DNA of 64,000 nt. Source: Metellina segmentata (taxonomy: Eukaryota > Arthropoda > Arachnida > Araneae > Tetragnathidae). The stretch spans positions 85,520,359-85,584,358 of the forward strand of contig OX375876.1 in assembly GCA_947359465.1 (NCBI GenBank), read 5' to 3'. Each line of letters opens with the position of its first letter. The first letter of the stretch is position 1. Positions 1-11,729 of the stretch are shown here, one piece after another. The notes under the pieces were generated by a model that was given only the letters and a program-made list of their open reading frames with translations, was not told the origin of the DNA and searched no databases. Made by a program: the position numbers and the translations under genes.

Positions 1-59
1 ATTCAAGATTCATTCATTTTGAAAAGTAACGGATTCAGGTGAAGCAAAAGAAATAATTA

Positions 60-335
60 AAGTTATGACTGGCGTTCTTCAGTGCTTTTTTCTAAATCAG
101 CGATTGTTTAAAATAAATTGAAAATATGAACGAATTTCAAAGCTGCGGAAAATTTTACACCAGATAGATACCTTATACGTTTGATTTACTTTTAATAAAT
201 AATTTTTCAATTAAATATTTATATTTTCATAGGAGATTGTGACGTTACGCCGATTGAATCTCTTCGCAAACGATTTTGGCCGCATTTGAGAATGACGAAT
301 CCATCACGAAAAGAACTGTAACGGGCAACGCAAAC
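60..335 (+). mobile_element. Helitron-family fragment
   Basis: The stretch containing GCGGAAAATTTTACACCAGA, a TTTTAATAAATAATTTTTCAATT run and GAGATTGTGACGTTAC matches the inner and 3' parts of the Helitron family at 4.01-4.72 kb. No terminus is visible, so this is an old partial copy. Confidence 0.5.
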
Positions 336-429
336 TTTTCAACAAAAAAAAACCTCAAGAGTTCGAAAAATTTCGAAAAAATAATAACTTCTAACACATA
401 TGTATTAAAAAACATATGCATAACCTAAA

Positions 430-836
430 TGAATACTTTTCCGTTAGCCGAGCGCAATTTTGAACCAAAATCAAAATCGCCAATCTAGGTATTTTAGAAA
501 AAAATGATTTTTTTAAAATGTTAATTAAATTGGGACCGGATGTTTAACTTTTGCAAGTTTTTCCGGCCGTCAGTATATTTTAAAGCTGCAAAGCATTACG
601 TTCCTATTATTGACATTAGAGAACGTGGCACGGCTGTAGACTTCGGTTACAGGATTTACGGCCGTTACAGGTTTAATAAAACAGTATACAATGTATACAA
701 CTTTTTTCTGGATGTTTACGTAAAAAACACATTTTCTCATTTTCTACTTCTCATTTTCGGAATGAAAACAAAATTGGCGACATTTTGATTTTGGTTCAAA
801 GTGGAGCCCGTGTGGCAAACGGAAAAGTACCAAATG
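430..836. repeat. Foldback/MITE with about 55-bp terminal inverted repeats
   Basis: The segment at 433-485 (contains TTTGAACCAAAATCAAAAT) is repeated in inverted orientation at 772-836 with few mismatches. The outer ends read TACTTTTCCGTT and AACGGAAAAGTA. AAATGA lies just outside both ends and may be a target-site duplication. The interior has no convincing gene; a short open frame inside it is not supported. It is a non-autonomous DNA transposon of unassigned superfamily. Confidence 0.6.
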
Positions 837-839
837 AGT

Positions 840-968
840 GCCATTTGTTAAACGAAATTCCAACTTTTTCCCTGAGTTAAACGAAACTTCCCTGAGATTT
901 CCCTGATTTTTTCAGAAAATTATTCTTTCCTGAGAAATCCCTGAATTCCCGGTTCTGTCGCCACCCTG
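840..968. mobile_element. Right end of a hAT-like element
   Basis: Repeated CCCTGA-rich sequence ends in CGGTTCTGTCGCCACCCTG; read from the other strand it starts CAGGGTGGCGACAGAACCG, a typical hAT terminus. The matching left end is not obvious. A Helitron begins two bases further right. Confidence 0.45.
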
Positions 969-970
969 AA

Positions 971-1627
971 TCTCCAATATTATAAAAGAAAGTGTTTGTC
1001 TGTTTGTTGGTTTGTTTTGTGGCCGCAAAATCCTGATGATCTATGGCACAGCAATGATATTTGGCACACAGGTAGTCCGAATTTTTTGCAATTTTTGAGT
1101 CAAGGCGAAATTTTAAAATTCAATCTAGAAGATTTTTAAATGAATTTAAAAGTTTTATTCTCTGCTTAGTTCTTCAACACCTTTCTTCCGCGAAAGAAGA
1201 ATAATCCCAATCTTGACTTTTCTACCCACAGTCAGCCTTGGAACCATGCCAAGTTTTTTTCATTGTGTCCCGGAGAACGCTCCGAATTTTTTTTTTATGT
1301 TTCCGCTTTCATTTTGCACGCAGAGAAAATTATTTTTTTAGTTTCCACTTTGATTTTGCACGAAGGAATGTTTTCCCAGCCAGATGATAAATCTTTTCAC
1401 AATAGTCACAGTTCTTTTTTCTATCTCCTAGACCATTAAATATAAAGTAAAAATTTCAGTGGATTTGAAATCTGCGGTAAATTTCAGTTTAGATTGATAC
1501 CATAAAATAAGATTTTCTTTAAATGAATAATTTTTTAATTGAATACATCTTCAACGGATTTGAAATCTGAGGAAAATTTTCCACCAGATTAATACCTTAC
1601 ATCACGGCGTAGCCACGCAGTAGCTAG
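971..1627 (+). mobile_element. Non-autonomous Helitron (copy H1)
   Basis: It starts TCTCCAATATTATAAAAG after a host A and ends in the hairpin-forming GCCACGCAGTAGCTAG before a host T. That is the Helitron pattern: 5' TC, 3' CTAG, A/T target, no TSD. The body shares AAGTGTTTG, a GCAAAATCCTGATGA motif and GAAAATTTTnCACCAGATT with the copies at 33.3 and 52.2 kb. No Rep/helicase coding is present. Confidence 0.75.
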
Positions 1628-2338
1628 TAAATCAATATTTTGCATTGCTACCATGGGCTGCAATAACTGCTGCTGCACGTCTTAGCATTGAAAGAAAGAG
1701 GCTTTGGATGTGTTTGTCTATACTACTTCCACACACTGTCAAGTCATTGACCAGATATTTAATGGCAATGTGTGGCAGGTGCAGGAGTAGAATACAATGG
1801 CACACATACCATAATGCCAGGTGATGGACCAGTACAGTGATGCAGTACAGTACCAGATACAGAACAGAACGTAACACATGCAGTCTTCCACTACAATCAT
1901 TCATGGCGGTCAGTTTATCCCACCTGAATTCGATATTCGTAACGCTGTGACTTGACTATGTCCAACATGAACAATGATTTCTCAAATGGATAATCTAGAA
2001 ATCTCAAAAATTCTTCCAGTCAAACTCAGAAACGTATTGCTGCCACATTTGTGATGAGGCATAATTAAACTTCCTACACGCAGAACAGCAAGAATACAAT
2101 TCAAATACTTAAAACCATCTGTTTTTCTTTTTATACTGCTTACAATGGGCATTACTGGCAACACATGATTTGCACATGCCTGCAAAGTTAATCATTTGCA
2201 TATCCTCCAATGATCTATGCATTTTGAAAATTTCAAGTCTATTGAATGATTTCTTCATGGTGTTGCATTTTGGATGGCAGCAATTTTGAATGCTTCCTAA
2301 TAAAAAGTATCTACTGTTTTACTTCAAATACATCTTAC

Positions 2339-2429
2339 CTGTAGATTATCCATGGGAAAGTAAACTCCCATCATAATAACAGCTATATATAAAGATGTAG
2401 CACCAAGCACCAACAAGAATTGCTGCCAT
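2339..2429 (-). CDS. NDUFB8: NDUFB8 transmembrane exon
   Basis: 91 bp between TTATAG and GTAAGA. It encodes a single hydrophobic helix preceded by WQQ and followed by YFPMDNLQ, and ends on a codon boundary. The expected C-terminal exon is not seen within the 2.3 kb to the left. Confidence 0.85.
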
Positions 2430-5400
2430 CTATAAGATAAAATTGAGTTAATATTGTCAATACATAAACTATGGATGAACATATTAATTAGAAAAAAATA
2501 TATCGATCAGGTATATACTAACTACTTACATAGGTATGGGATGTTTTGTTTGGAAATTTAGTCTGTCTTCCAAAGACATTTCAAAATCAGGATGTACCTA
2601 AATATGGATAAAAGCCAATCATATAAAAATAAAAAATATACAAATAAAAGTTGATCTTTATCACTGTTTTATACAATTTGTATAATTTTAATGGAAAAAT
2701 TAGCAATAAATGTAAAACAATGTATATGCATATTTATTTAATTTTCCCTACAAAAAAATAATTGAGTTAATTGCTGACAGGAAGGGGCTATCACATTTAT
2801 ACTTTATTTTAAGGAAATTGCAAAATAAGGCAAAAGTCAATTGGAAACATGTTGCAGTGAAGTAGTAAAAAAGTGATTTAATTACCTGAATGCTACAAGC
2901 CAAAATATTTTTTCATAAAACATTATAAAATCACAAAAATAAATTCTAAAAACTAAATCAATCTTTTTAAAAAGTTCCAATGCTTGTTTACTCATTTTTT
3001 TTGACACTATGCAGCCAAACTGATTTGTGAAGGAGCACCCAATAGATAAGATATCGTTTCTCTAGTCCTAATGAGAACAACCACTAGCCATCCACACACT
3101 TACAAACTGGGATTCAAACCCATGATGGTAGGAAAATGCTACGACCATAATACCAGCTAGGCAAGCCAATTCATTTTATTCATAACTGTTTTTATCCATT
3201 TTTGATGAAATTTCCATGGTCATAAAAATTTTATTCTGGAATTGTAACTACATCACCAGAAAGTAAGAAAACCATTCAGAATCGAATAAAATTATTTAAT
3301 AACTCAAAACTACAGTAAAGCAGTAAAATGTATTCAACTCTAAAGGGAACAAGCAAAAAAAGACGTATAAACAAAAAAAAGTATGAAACACCAATTGGTA
3401 GTATGTTAAGAATATAAACTTGAAATATCTTTATAAATGTTATAAATTATACTTTTCCAACTATCAGAATACATAAAATATCAACTTTTCTGAGCTATTA
3501 CTATGACTGTCAAAACTGTCAGGATAACAGCTCACTAAAGTTGTCCTGACAGTTGTGACTGTTAGAGTAAATCTTATTTCCTGCCACATAGTGACCAGTT
3601 CTAAACCTAGAAAATGCTGTTGGTTCTCGACATAACTTGAAGATGGCTATTTCTCCAGGATTTTGTCCCCTTTACCAATGGTGTTGTGGTCCCTTTTTTT
3701 TTAAATTCAACTTTCGTTTTTAAATAAGGAGTTTATTTTTGGAAATCAAAAAAGTTTCTCTCAGTTAAATTTAAGTTACAGCAAGCCCTCACAAGTCAGC
3801 CTGCCACTTTACCAAGTACCCCCATACGAGAAATAATCCACACCAGTTCTACCGGAAATGTCTTGAAAGCCATAGGAGTTTTGTTATTATCACAATGGAA
3901 ATAGGATGCCTTACTACCAAGTGTTATAATGCACTGAGGCTATCTGTCAATAAACTGGTTTCCTCTTCTGAGCTTCCAATGGTTTTAAGTGCAATCAAAA
4001 TTGCCTCACATCTCTACTTTTATAAAAGGAAGTGTTTGTGTGTCTAGTCTGTGGGTATGGAGTATCTTGACGAATCTATGCACTTACAATAATGAGATTT
4101 GGAAAATTTGTAGCAATTCTTCTACTGTGCCCGAATTTGGAAATTTTTGTCTAGAACATTTAAAAATGAATTTATTGGTTTTTTTCACCATTCTTTCTTT
4201 TGTTCTACAAAATTAAGAAGCAACACGATTTTGCTATTTTCGCCCTCTGCAGTCACCATCACAAGCGCCACTATTACCTCGGATTTCACCCACTGACGAC
4301 AGCCTTTAGAACCATGCCATGGTTCCATCTTCTGTCTTTTGTTCCAGAATGTGACATCACTGCACCTCGCGTATTAGATCTCTTTGCAATTAAATGGGAA
4401 TGTGTAGCAATCAGGGTTGGCGAGTGTCAGCGAGCAGTGATCACACCTGACCCCATGAAAAGAAGTCACGGGGAAGGAAAATTTTACATTATATCGATAC
4501 CTTTACATTTGATTTTCTTTTAATAAAAATTTTTTAATTGAATATTTGTATTTTTGCAAGAGATTGTGATGTCACAACGATTGGATTTCTTTGCAGTTCG
4601 AATTTGGCCACATTTCACAACGAGGAGGCCAACACAGCGTGCCCTTGGTATAATCAAATGGGAATGCGTAGAAATCATAGGGGTTTAGCAAGCATTGGTT
4701 ACACTTGAATTGTGCAGTGGCTAGTTATTTATAGATGGCTCAATTAATGGTGAAAAACATAGTAAAGATAAGCAGGAAGCCCACTCAAGATTAAATTTTA
4801 GGGAAGGCACTAAATTACTCACTGTTACACTATATCCATATACAACAAAACAGGATAATGTGTAAATGCAATCTAAAACTTTATTCAGAAGTGTGTGAAA
4901 ATACACCATGTCTTAACACTGTTTTATAATCAACTAATGTACTCTGTTGTTTAAGAAAGTTAAAAAATGAACTGAAAGTAGATTGTCATAAAATAACCAA
5001 AATATTTTTAAATGGAATTAACAAATTCCATTTCTAAATAGGATGAAACAATTATTTTTAAAATGCAATGAATAACCTATTCATAATATTAATAATTTTA
5101 AATTCTACTAATTTTCTGTTGGAAGCCTGATTTTTTTTGTAAACAGGATGATACAATTTTTTTAAACATATAATTAATATCCTATTAATAACATTAATAA
5201 TTTTAAATACATCTAAACCTTTTGTCGAAAGTACGATTTTAAGAGTTTGGTGACTACAAAGAGAACAGACTGTACATTGAAATTTCCGAGACTGTGTGAA
5301 GGACAGGAGGTATAATGGATCTGAAGTATGACTTTGACATCTAATATCTTGCATATAAAAGTACTTGAAATAGTGAAGAAAATAGCAGTGAAAAAGTACA

Positions 5401-6218
5401 AAATTGCTATTTTTCTTTATGTGAGATTATATCACATGTAAAATTTATTTAACAAGTTTAATGCATTAATTATAAGCCTATATTTTTGTTGGTAATTTTT
5501 TTTTATTAGCTTTGTGGTATACCTAATTTTTTAGATTTTGATATTATGTTATTTGAATTATTGTAATTTTTATTATACTTCTTATTCAAAGTCTTTATCT
5601 GTTTCGATTCATGGTGCTGAAAAAAAAATTCTTATACTTCAGGGTAAACTTCTCAAACTAATCCAAAACCATCTTTTGAGAATTTGCTTTTCTTTCAAGT
5701 AAAAATGGTTCACTTTTCAAAAGTAATTACACTTGTAAAATTTAGTTTTCCTTAAAATATATTTTCCACTTTTCTCATGATTGAAACCCAAAACATCTAT
5801 AGTAAAATTTAATTCTGACTCGACTAAAAACAATTAATTGAGGGTTTCAAGGCTAAATTTCAATGATCATAGATTATTGGTTGAGTTTTATGATGCAAGG
5901 CACATTCATAGAAACTACAGGCATTGCAGTTTCCAATTGAAAAAAAAAACTTGGAAGATTAGAAATAAAGTTGAAAATGTGGATAACATATTTTACTTAC
6001 AGGTTCTCCAAAATCACGTTTTAAAAATGCAAAATCATATGGTGCATGCTGATTTCGAGATTCTGCATGATGCAAATCAAACATTGGATAGTCTCCATAT
6101 CCTTCTTCTTCAGGGTATGGCTTATAATCTTCAGGTATCAAGTTATACTTCTTTGCAGCAGCTATTCTTTCTTCTTCAGTTCTAGGATAAGGTCCTGGTT
6201 TCCAGTCCATGTTCCAGG
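2339..6218 (-). CDS. NDUFB8: NADH dehydrogenase [ubiquinone] 1 beta subcomplex subunit 8 (partial gene)
   Basis: NDUFB8 (ASHI) is an accessory subunit of the membrane arm of mitochondrial complex I, with one transmembrane helix. Three exons are read on the minus strand: 6218-6001, 2597-2530 and 2429-2339. All have GT donors and AG acceptors, and their phases agree. The first encodes the family signature PGPYPRTEEER, AAAKKYNLIPEDYKPYP and YGDYP. The second gives VHPDFEMSLEDRLNF. The third gives the hydrophobic helix, with core LVLGATSLYIAVIMMGVYF, followed by PMDNLQ. The N-terminal exon (transit region, upstream of codon GCC-Trp-Asn) and the last exon (about 30 residues in the family) were not found. 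The 3' exon may lie left of the window. Helitron copy H2 sits in the 3.4-kb intron between the first two of these exons. Confidence 0.9.
2530..2597 (-). CDS. NDUFB8: NDUFB8 middle exon
   Basis: 68 bp between TTTAG and GTAAGT. It begins in phase 0 (Val-His-Pro-Asp-Phe) and ends two bases into a codon completed by the next exon. Confidence 0.85.
3020..3172 (-). repeat. tRNA-derived SINE fragment (second family)
   Basis: On the minus strand the sequence has an A-box-like TAGCTGGTATTATGG and a B-box GGGTTTGAATCCC, spaced as in a tRNA. The acceptor stem does not close, so it is a SINE head rather than a functional tRNA gene. Confidence 0.45.
4011..4724 (+). mobile_element. Non-autonomous Helitron (copy H2)
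   Basis: It starts TCTCTACTTTTATAAAAGGA after an A and ends GCAGTGGCTAG before a T. The 3' hairpin has decayed. It shares the AAGTGTTTGTGTG start, TTGGCGAGTGTCAGCGAGCA and CACACCTGACCCCA blocks with the other copies. It lies in an NDUFB8 intron. Confidence 0.72.
5035..5222. repeat. Degenerate tandem duplication, about 115 bp
   Basis: The block at 5040-5112 (AGGATGAAACAATT ... ATTAATAATTTTAAAT) recurs at 5155-5216 with substitutions. It is intronic and no coding potential is seen. Confidence 0.5.
6001..6218 (-). CDS. NDUFB8: NDUFB8 exon with PGPYPRT signature
   Basis: The acceptor is CTATCAG at 6219-6225 and the donor GTAAGT at 6000-5995. The exon starts with two bases of a split Ala codon, gives 72 whole codons and ends after GEP in phase 0. 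It holds the most conserved part of the family. Confidence 0.92.
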
Positions 6219-6739
6219 CTGATAGAAAATATTCATTAAATAAGAATTTCTTAATCACATAAATATTTATAGAATCCAATAAATAATTCCTCTTAAAATA
6301 TTCAAAAATTACACTAACATACACTGCTTGACTATTGCTAAGGAACAAGAACAATTTTTAGAATTAATAATATTCATTGATTAAAGAAACGAAACTTGGT
6401 ATACATTTAATAAAGTTTCTTTGCAATAAGTATAATGCAAAATGTTACAGATTTCGGAACATGGAAAAGCAAGGTAATAAAGAGAGAAAAAAATCTGTTC
6501 CTTGGAGCAAACAGCAAAGTCTCGAAAAATGTTCTTTCAAGCCAGAGTCATGACAGATATAGTCACTCAGTAAGAAGTGCGGCCTCCTTGCACACTAATG
6601 CACATTTGGCATCTGCTATGCATGCTCTCCACTAAACTGTTGAGGAGGGATATTGTCCCATTCCTCTCTCAAAGCAATTTTGAGCACAGTTCAGGCAAGT
6701 GATTCCTTTGTGAAACATGTCAATTAACTTATTAAATAG

Positions 6740-7408
6740 TTAGATAAAATGCAACGCAGAAAATAGTTAGATAAAATGCAACGTGGCACAAATGATTTTC
6801 GATTTGACGAAAAAAATTTAATTACGGTAGTCAGATGGAGAGATAACTTTGTGCTTACAAAAGTGTTGCTGTTGCTACGAAGTTTGATAACATCAAGTGC
6901 ATGTCAAAAGTTCATAGATGGTCTCGTGAAAAAAAGGAAAGAGTAACTATCCCACAACTAAATTTAATAAATGCTTACAACAAACATATGGGAGGGGTAG
7001 ACCATCATGACTGGTTGCTAGAAAAGAACCGCATTGCAATTAGAGGTAAAAAATGGCATTGGTGCTTGTTCACGCGAATTATTGATATGGCATTAGTCAA
7101 TGCAAGCATTCTGTATACAAATATTCATGGATCTAATTCTATGACGATGAATGATTTTCGAAGAGCTGTTGCTGTGAAATATCTCGAATTTTGGATCGGA
7201 AGAAAAGTTTTAAAAGGTTCCCTCAACCTCAAAAATCGATGTTAGTGATGATGTTCGTTATGACAAAGTGGATCATAATATAGGCAGGCGAAATGCCCAA
7301 AAATGCTGCCGATTTGAAGGTTGCCAATCAAGACCACTTACATTTTGTGTAAAGTGCAATACCACTTTATGCAAAAACTGTTTTACAAAATTTTACACGA
7401 AATTGTAA
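6740..7408 (+). pseudogene. piggyBac transposase, C-terminal remnant
   Basis: Conceptual translation gives typical piggyBac C-terminal sequence: VVRWRDNFVLT, then FDNIKCMSKVHRWSREKK, then INAYNKHMGGVDHHDWL and IRGKKWHWCLF, and finally a Cys-rich zinc-ribbon tail (CCRFEGCQ, FCVKCNTTLCKNCF) ending in a TAA at 7406. Frame changes occur near 6865 and again at about 7240, where a stop at 7243 interrupts the frame. The N-terminal half and most of the catalytic domain are gone. A short tandem duplication (AGATAAAATGCAACG) sits at the left edge. The element is dead. Confidence 0.85.
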
Positions 7409-7599
7409 CTAATGTTTTTTAATACTTTGGTGCCAGTTTATTGCATGTTTTTCATAATATAATATACCACAGATAATTTTTAAGTTCTTTGTGTTTTCCC
7501 ACATTTTTTCCCCTGTAAGTGCTTTAGAAATTTCAACATCATTTAGTAAATCCTGAATAAATTATTGAATTTCATTATTATTGTATAAGTTTTTCACAT

Positions 7600-7636
7600 A
7601 TTTCTAAGTTGGCGAGCAGGGGGCGGAGCCCCCTAG
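7600..7636 (+). mobile_element. Helitron 3' end
   Basis: TTGGCGAGCAGG is followed by a perfect hairpin, GGGGGC-GGA-GCCCCC, then TAG and a host T, which is a canonical Helitron 3' terminus (CTAG|T). It lies about 230 bp beyond the piggyBac remnant. The 5' limit is not identified. Confidence 0.65.
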
Positions 7637-7639
7637 TAT

Positions 7640-8649
7640 TCTACAAGTAAGAGTTTATTATAGCACAAATTATTGGAAGATAGTGATGACCCAATTGATA
7701 ATTTATTCCCTTAAATTTTATTTGTCTTGTTTTGTTCCTCCAGACATTAAATTATTAGCGCAAAATAACTATGCTAAACTTCACAGAACAATTTACAATA
7801 GTTCTATGTTAGTATATAGTCATATGTCTTGAATGATAGTACGCCATATGTAGGCATGATTTTAGTTAAATATAAAGGAAACCTGAATCAGGTCTGATGA
7901 TATGCTTTCTTGATGATCATCAGGTATTCAACTAGCATCAAGTACTGTCTATTAATTGTTAAAAACAATGGAAAAAGGTCCTTTAAGGAACATCTAGTCA
8001 GTAGAGTAGCAAGGTCAGGTGGTACCCGGTGTGGAAAATTTCTTGTCACATTCATTGAAATTATTGAATTCCTCTTACAAGTATCATTTTCTGGTTTATT
8101 TATTTAGCATTGAGACATAAGCACTTAAATACTTATTTTCCTAACTTTGTTCTCTACAAATTTTGAAATCTCATCAAAACCAATTCCTTTTGTTACTTTG
8201 TTTTCAATTGACAAGATAGCTAATGCATAGTCGAGCTCGACTCATAGTGGACCTAAGATAACTCTTGATTAATTTTAGTGTTGATAAGATTCTTAAGGCT
8301 AAAGTTTGATTTGGTACAGAATCTGAAAGTTCACATTCAACAACAAACTCTAAAAATCTTAGATCATTCCGGAGAATCTTCTTTTGAAACTTTGGCAACT
8401 TGTAGATGTCTTAGTCATGGAATCTCTCTATAGATATCATCTTAAGAAAGTTCATCATAGTTAACAAGTTTTGTATTAAGTGTAGCAGTTCATTTTCTGA
8501 TGTGTGCTTAAAAACGAAAATCCATTTTAAAGAGTTCTTAAAGAGATTTTAAGGAGCGTGCGAACCCTTTATTTTATTATATGTAACAGTTTTGACTCTC
8601 TCACAGAAAGAATTGAAAACGACAGAATAGGAGGGTATGACAAATATCT
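7640..8649. other. Intergenic stretch, nothing recognised
   Basis: No gene, RNA or clear element is recognised here. Short open frames of 64-65 codons have no family resemblance. Confidence 0.5.
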
Positions 8650-9519
8650 ATTAACAAGAATATTTTTTATCCTACGCCCAGCTCAAGGCCGTCCAATATA
8701 GCGAATAAAGTCCTTGGGGAGAAGTATCCCTGGTGTCAATGTCCTGTAAACTAGAGCACTTCGCAAGGTGTTGTCTGTTCATAAAACCATCGCAACAAAG
8801 CAGACAGATCGGGGAGGTAGTCACCCTAATCTTATGTAGGTGTAGTTGGAGATAGTCATGTAATGTTAATAAGCGGAAACAGGCCACTCCAATTCCTCTT
8901 GGTAGATCAGTAGGGATTCTTCCCTTGTTACTCAATAGGCAATCCCAACTCCTTCCCTGTATATCCCTCTGATACTGCAGTTTTCTTTGTTTCTTGAACT
9001 GAGATTTTATGTAAGTCTTGCAGTTCCGCAAAGGGAGAGGTGGAGAAGGTTGGGGCAGCGAGAGGGCCGATTTAGCCAATCTGTCAGCTTCCTCGTTACC
9101 CTTTATCCCACAGTGACTAGAAATCCACTGGAGAACAATCTCACCACCACCATCAATGAGGCGACTGACAGTTTCTTTGCAATGTGCCTCTGCCATTGAA
9201 TATGCGTGGTTTCTATCAGTAAGAGCCTGAATTGCTGCGGTTGAGTCGATAAATAAAACAATTTTCTTATCCCTTCTAATGGCAAGGGCCTCAACAGCTA
9301 TAAGAACAGCGTAAATCTCACCATCAAAGTTGTCACAGTAATTTCCAACTGCCTTACTCAGCTGGAAGTATTAGCAAAAGACCCCAGCACCCGCCCTATT
9401 AGATTCAGGGTCGGCAGAGCCATCAGTATAGACATGGAGCCAGTCAGGGAGACGTGCCAGCCATCGTGAACGATCTCAACTCAGCATCAGTATAGTTTGT
9501 CTTGTATTAACAAGAATAT
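8650..9519 (-). mobile_element. 5'-truncated LINE with 14-bp TSD
   Basis: ATTAACAAGAATAT occurs at 8650-8663 and at 9506-9519 and is a clean target-site duplication. The element between (8664-9505) is read on the minus strand and ends GGGCGTAGGATAAAAAAT, a short A-rich tail. It is 5' truncated within the RNase H region. A second, twin-primed copy of the same family lies at 45.9 kb. Confidence 0.85.
8672..9478 (-). pseudogene. LINE ORF2 C-terminus: RNase H domain
   Basis: In one frame the minus strand encodes a whole RNase H1-type domain: HVYTDGSADPE (first Asp), FDGEIYAV (Glu), VLFIDSTAAIQAL (Asp) and WISSHCGIKGNEEADRLAK (last Asp). A C-terminal Cys/His cluster (CLLC ... HLAKC) follows, as in several LINE families with a terminal RNase H. 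A single in-frame TAA (9371-9373) lies just after GAGVFC. The protein ends at 8672. Reverse transcriptase and endonuclease regions are absent through 5' truncation. Confidence 0.85.
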
Positions 9520-10248
9520 ATACGAACAAGAATGTATAAACAAATAAAAATAAAGATCTAGAATGGTACTAAGAATCACAATGAGAATAATTCCGTCATA
9601 ATATACATTATTAGGTAGTCACAACTCTATACAGTTGGTCGTGTTTTCTATTCGCTTAATCTGCAGATGAAGACTTCTATTTTATTTTTTGTTACTGTAC
9701 CATACTTCATAGTTTTCATACCACATTCCAAGTAGTAACTATCATGCCTTTGTCAGTCTGGAAATACTTTTCCAAATTGGGTAAAACGAATCTTCTGTCA
9801 TGGTCTGACTAGAAAATAATAGAAACATCGTGATATATTTAAAAAATCAGTTATTCAGTCCAGTTATTTTAAAAAGGCTTGGTTAAACCTGGGCAGTTAT
9901 AACCAGCCTTATAAAAACCGGTTAACCGATAATCAGTTATTTTCTGAGAGTTGACACCCCTATTACGAACTAAAGATACTTCCCTTATCCATATGCTCTC
10001 CACTATGCACTGTCGAATTAAGCCACGTTTTGTTTGTTGACAGAACTTAAGCTTTAATACATATTATGTTGAATTATTGAAGTTAGTTGTTAGAAGAAGT
10101 TATTAAACTTGCTTTAAATATTATACGTTTTATAAGTATAGTGAGCCACATCAACTTTTTAAATTTGTATCTGAAAATAGGGGTTCACTAATTTCTCTTG
10201 TACACATTACCACAATGAGGTACGAGTACCTCCAAATTAATCCAAAGT
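9520..10248. other. Intergenic stretch, no gene seen
   Basis: AT-rich sequence with no gene or element termini recognised. A possible old repeat trace (CGGTTAACCGATAATCAG) lies near 9920. Confidence 0.4.
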
Positions 10249-10844
10249 ATTAATCAGAGTTCCCACTCTATTTCAGAAATAAAATTCACATGCTTTTTTA
10301 GGTTTTCCAGACAAATTTTTACAAAATTCCATGTCCTACTCAAGCAATTCATGACATTTTAAAGTTGAAAAAGTAAGAAATAATTTAGCCATTCAATAGC
10401 CAATAATAAAAACTAATTTAAGAATCATACACAGTAAAAACTAATACAAAAAGTACAAGAAATTTTGAATTAAAATAAATTATTCAAATAATCCAACATA
10501 ATTTGCTTAAATCAATTTGTGATTTAATGTATCATAAGCAAGAAATTTTTCAACTTAAGCCAGTGGACGAAACAAAATTCTTTACCTGTTAAATATTAGC
10601 TGTTTCTTTTAAAATCATCTGAAAAATTCAATTCATAAAATAAAGTGATACGAAACTGTGTACGAATCTTATTGGCTACTTTTCTCCAAAGCGTCTGAGA
10701 AGCCATGATCAAACATTTTCCAGGTCATTGAAGTAATTTTCCAGGTTTTACACGAAAATTCGTAATTTTCCCTGATTTTTTTGGCCAAAATTAAATTTGC
10801 CGACAATTTCAGGATTCCCCTGACCCCTGGGAACCCTGATTAAT
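10249..10844. mobile_element. Non-autonomous hAT-like element, 6-bp TSD
   Basis: The ends are CAGAGTTCCCA (10255) and TGGGAACCCTG (to 10838), flanked by ATTAAT on both sides. The interior (584 bp) is AT-rich and non-coding. Its right end shares the TTTCCCTGATTTTTT motif with the hAT-like end at 840-968. Confidence 0.65.
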
Positions 10845-11729
10845 GAGGACGAAAAGGACCAAATTGCTATGTAGCAAATGACTGTTAAGGCTGAAAACAT
10901 TAATTTCAAGGTGAGAGAGAGGAGGCCAAAACTGAGAGGTGTAGACAATATCTGTACACTTGATAATGGAGGTCTAAGAGGGAACACACTGCAGATCTAA
11001 CAGGTTTCAAGGTCTAAAAAGGTGACAAAAGTGACTAATTTAACCAAAAAGTGACTAATCGAGTTGAAAAAGGTGACTAATTGAATTGAAAAAGGTGACA
11101 AAAAGTGACTAATCGAGCAAAAAAAAGTGACAAATAACAATAATGCTAAATATATTCAAGTATAAAGATAGAAAATAAAAAGATCCTCCCCAGCCACCCC
11201 TATCTTTTCTTTCTTTGGAAGGATATTTTTATTTTCTTCATTTAAAAAGTACATCATTTTAAATATATTAAAAAAAAATTTAATCGCAACTATGATTTTT
11301 TTATTTGTTTATTTTTGACACAGCTTGAAGAATTTCTTCCTTTTCTTTGAAAGATTATGTCTCATTTTTTACGTTGAAAAAGTCTGAAATTAATTTGGTA
11401 TTTTTCTTCTTAATAGAATAATGTGCATTTTTTAAAGTCTGTCTTCGCTGACCAGCATCATCTGAGACTATTGCCGCTCCTTCAATCATTGCCTGAGCAA
11501 GTGCTGCTTCCTTAAAATCTCTTTTTTATTGCCTTCTTGAGCCTATCATTGGCTTCCTTTAATAATTTTGAAGCACTGTCCAATGCCTCATGTTCTTCCT
11601 TAAGCATAATTTTAAGTTTTCGTTCTTCTTCTTCTTCTATCACCTTTCTTTTCTTTGCCAGCTGCTTTAATTTTTTTCTCTGCTTCCAGACTATCTTTTT
11701 CTTACCTGTCCTCTAATTTTTCTTGTGCC

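Noticed and set aside
540..788. 82-codon frame
   Set aside because: Lies within an inverted-repeat element with no family resemblance or splice context.
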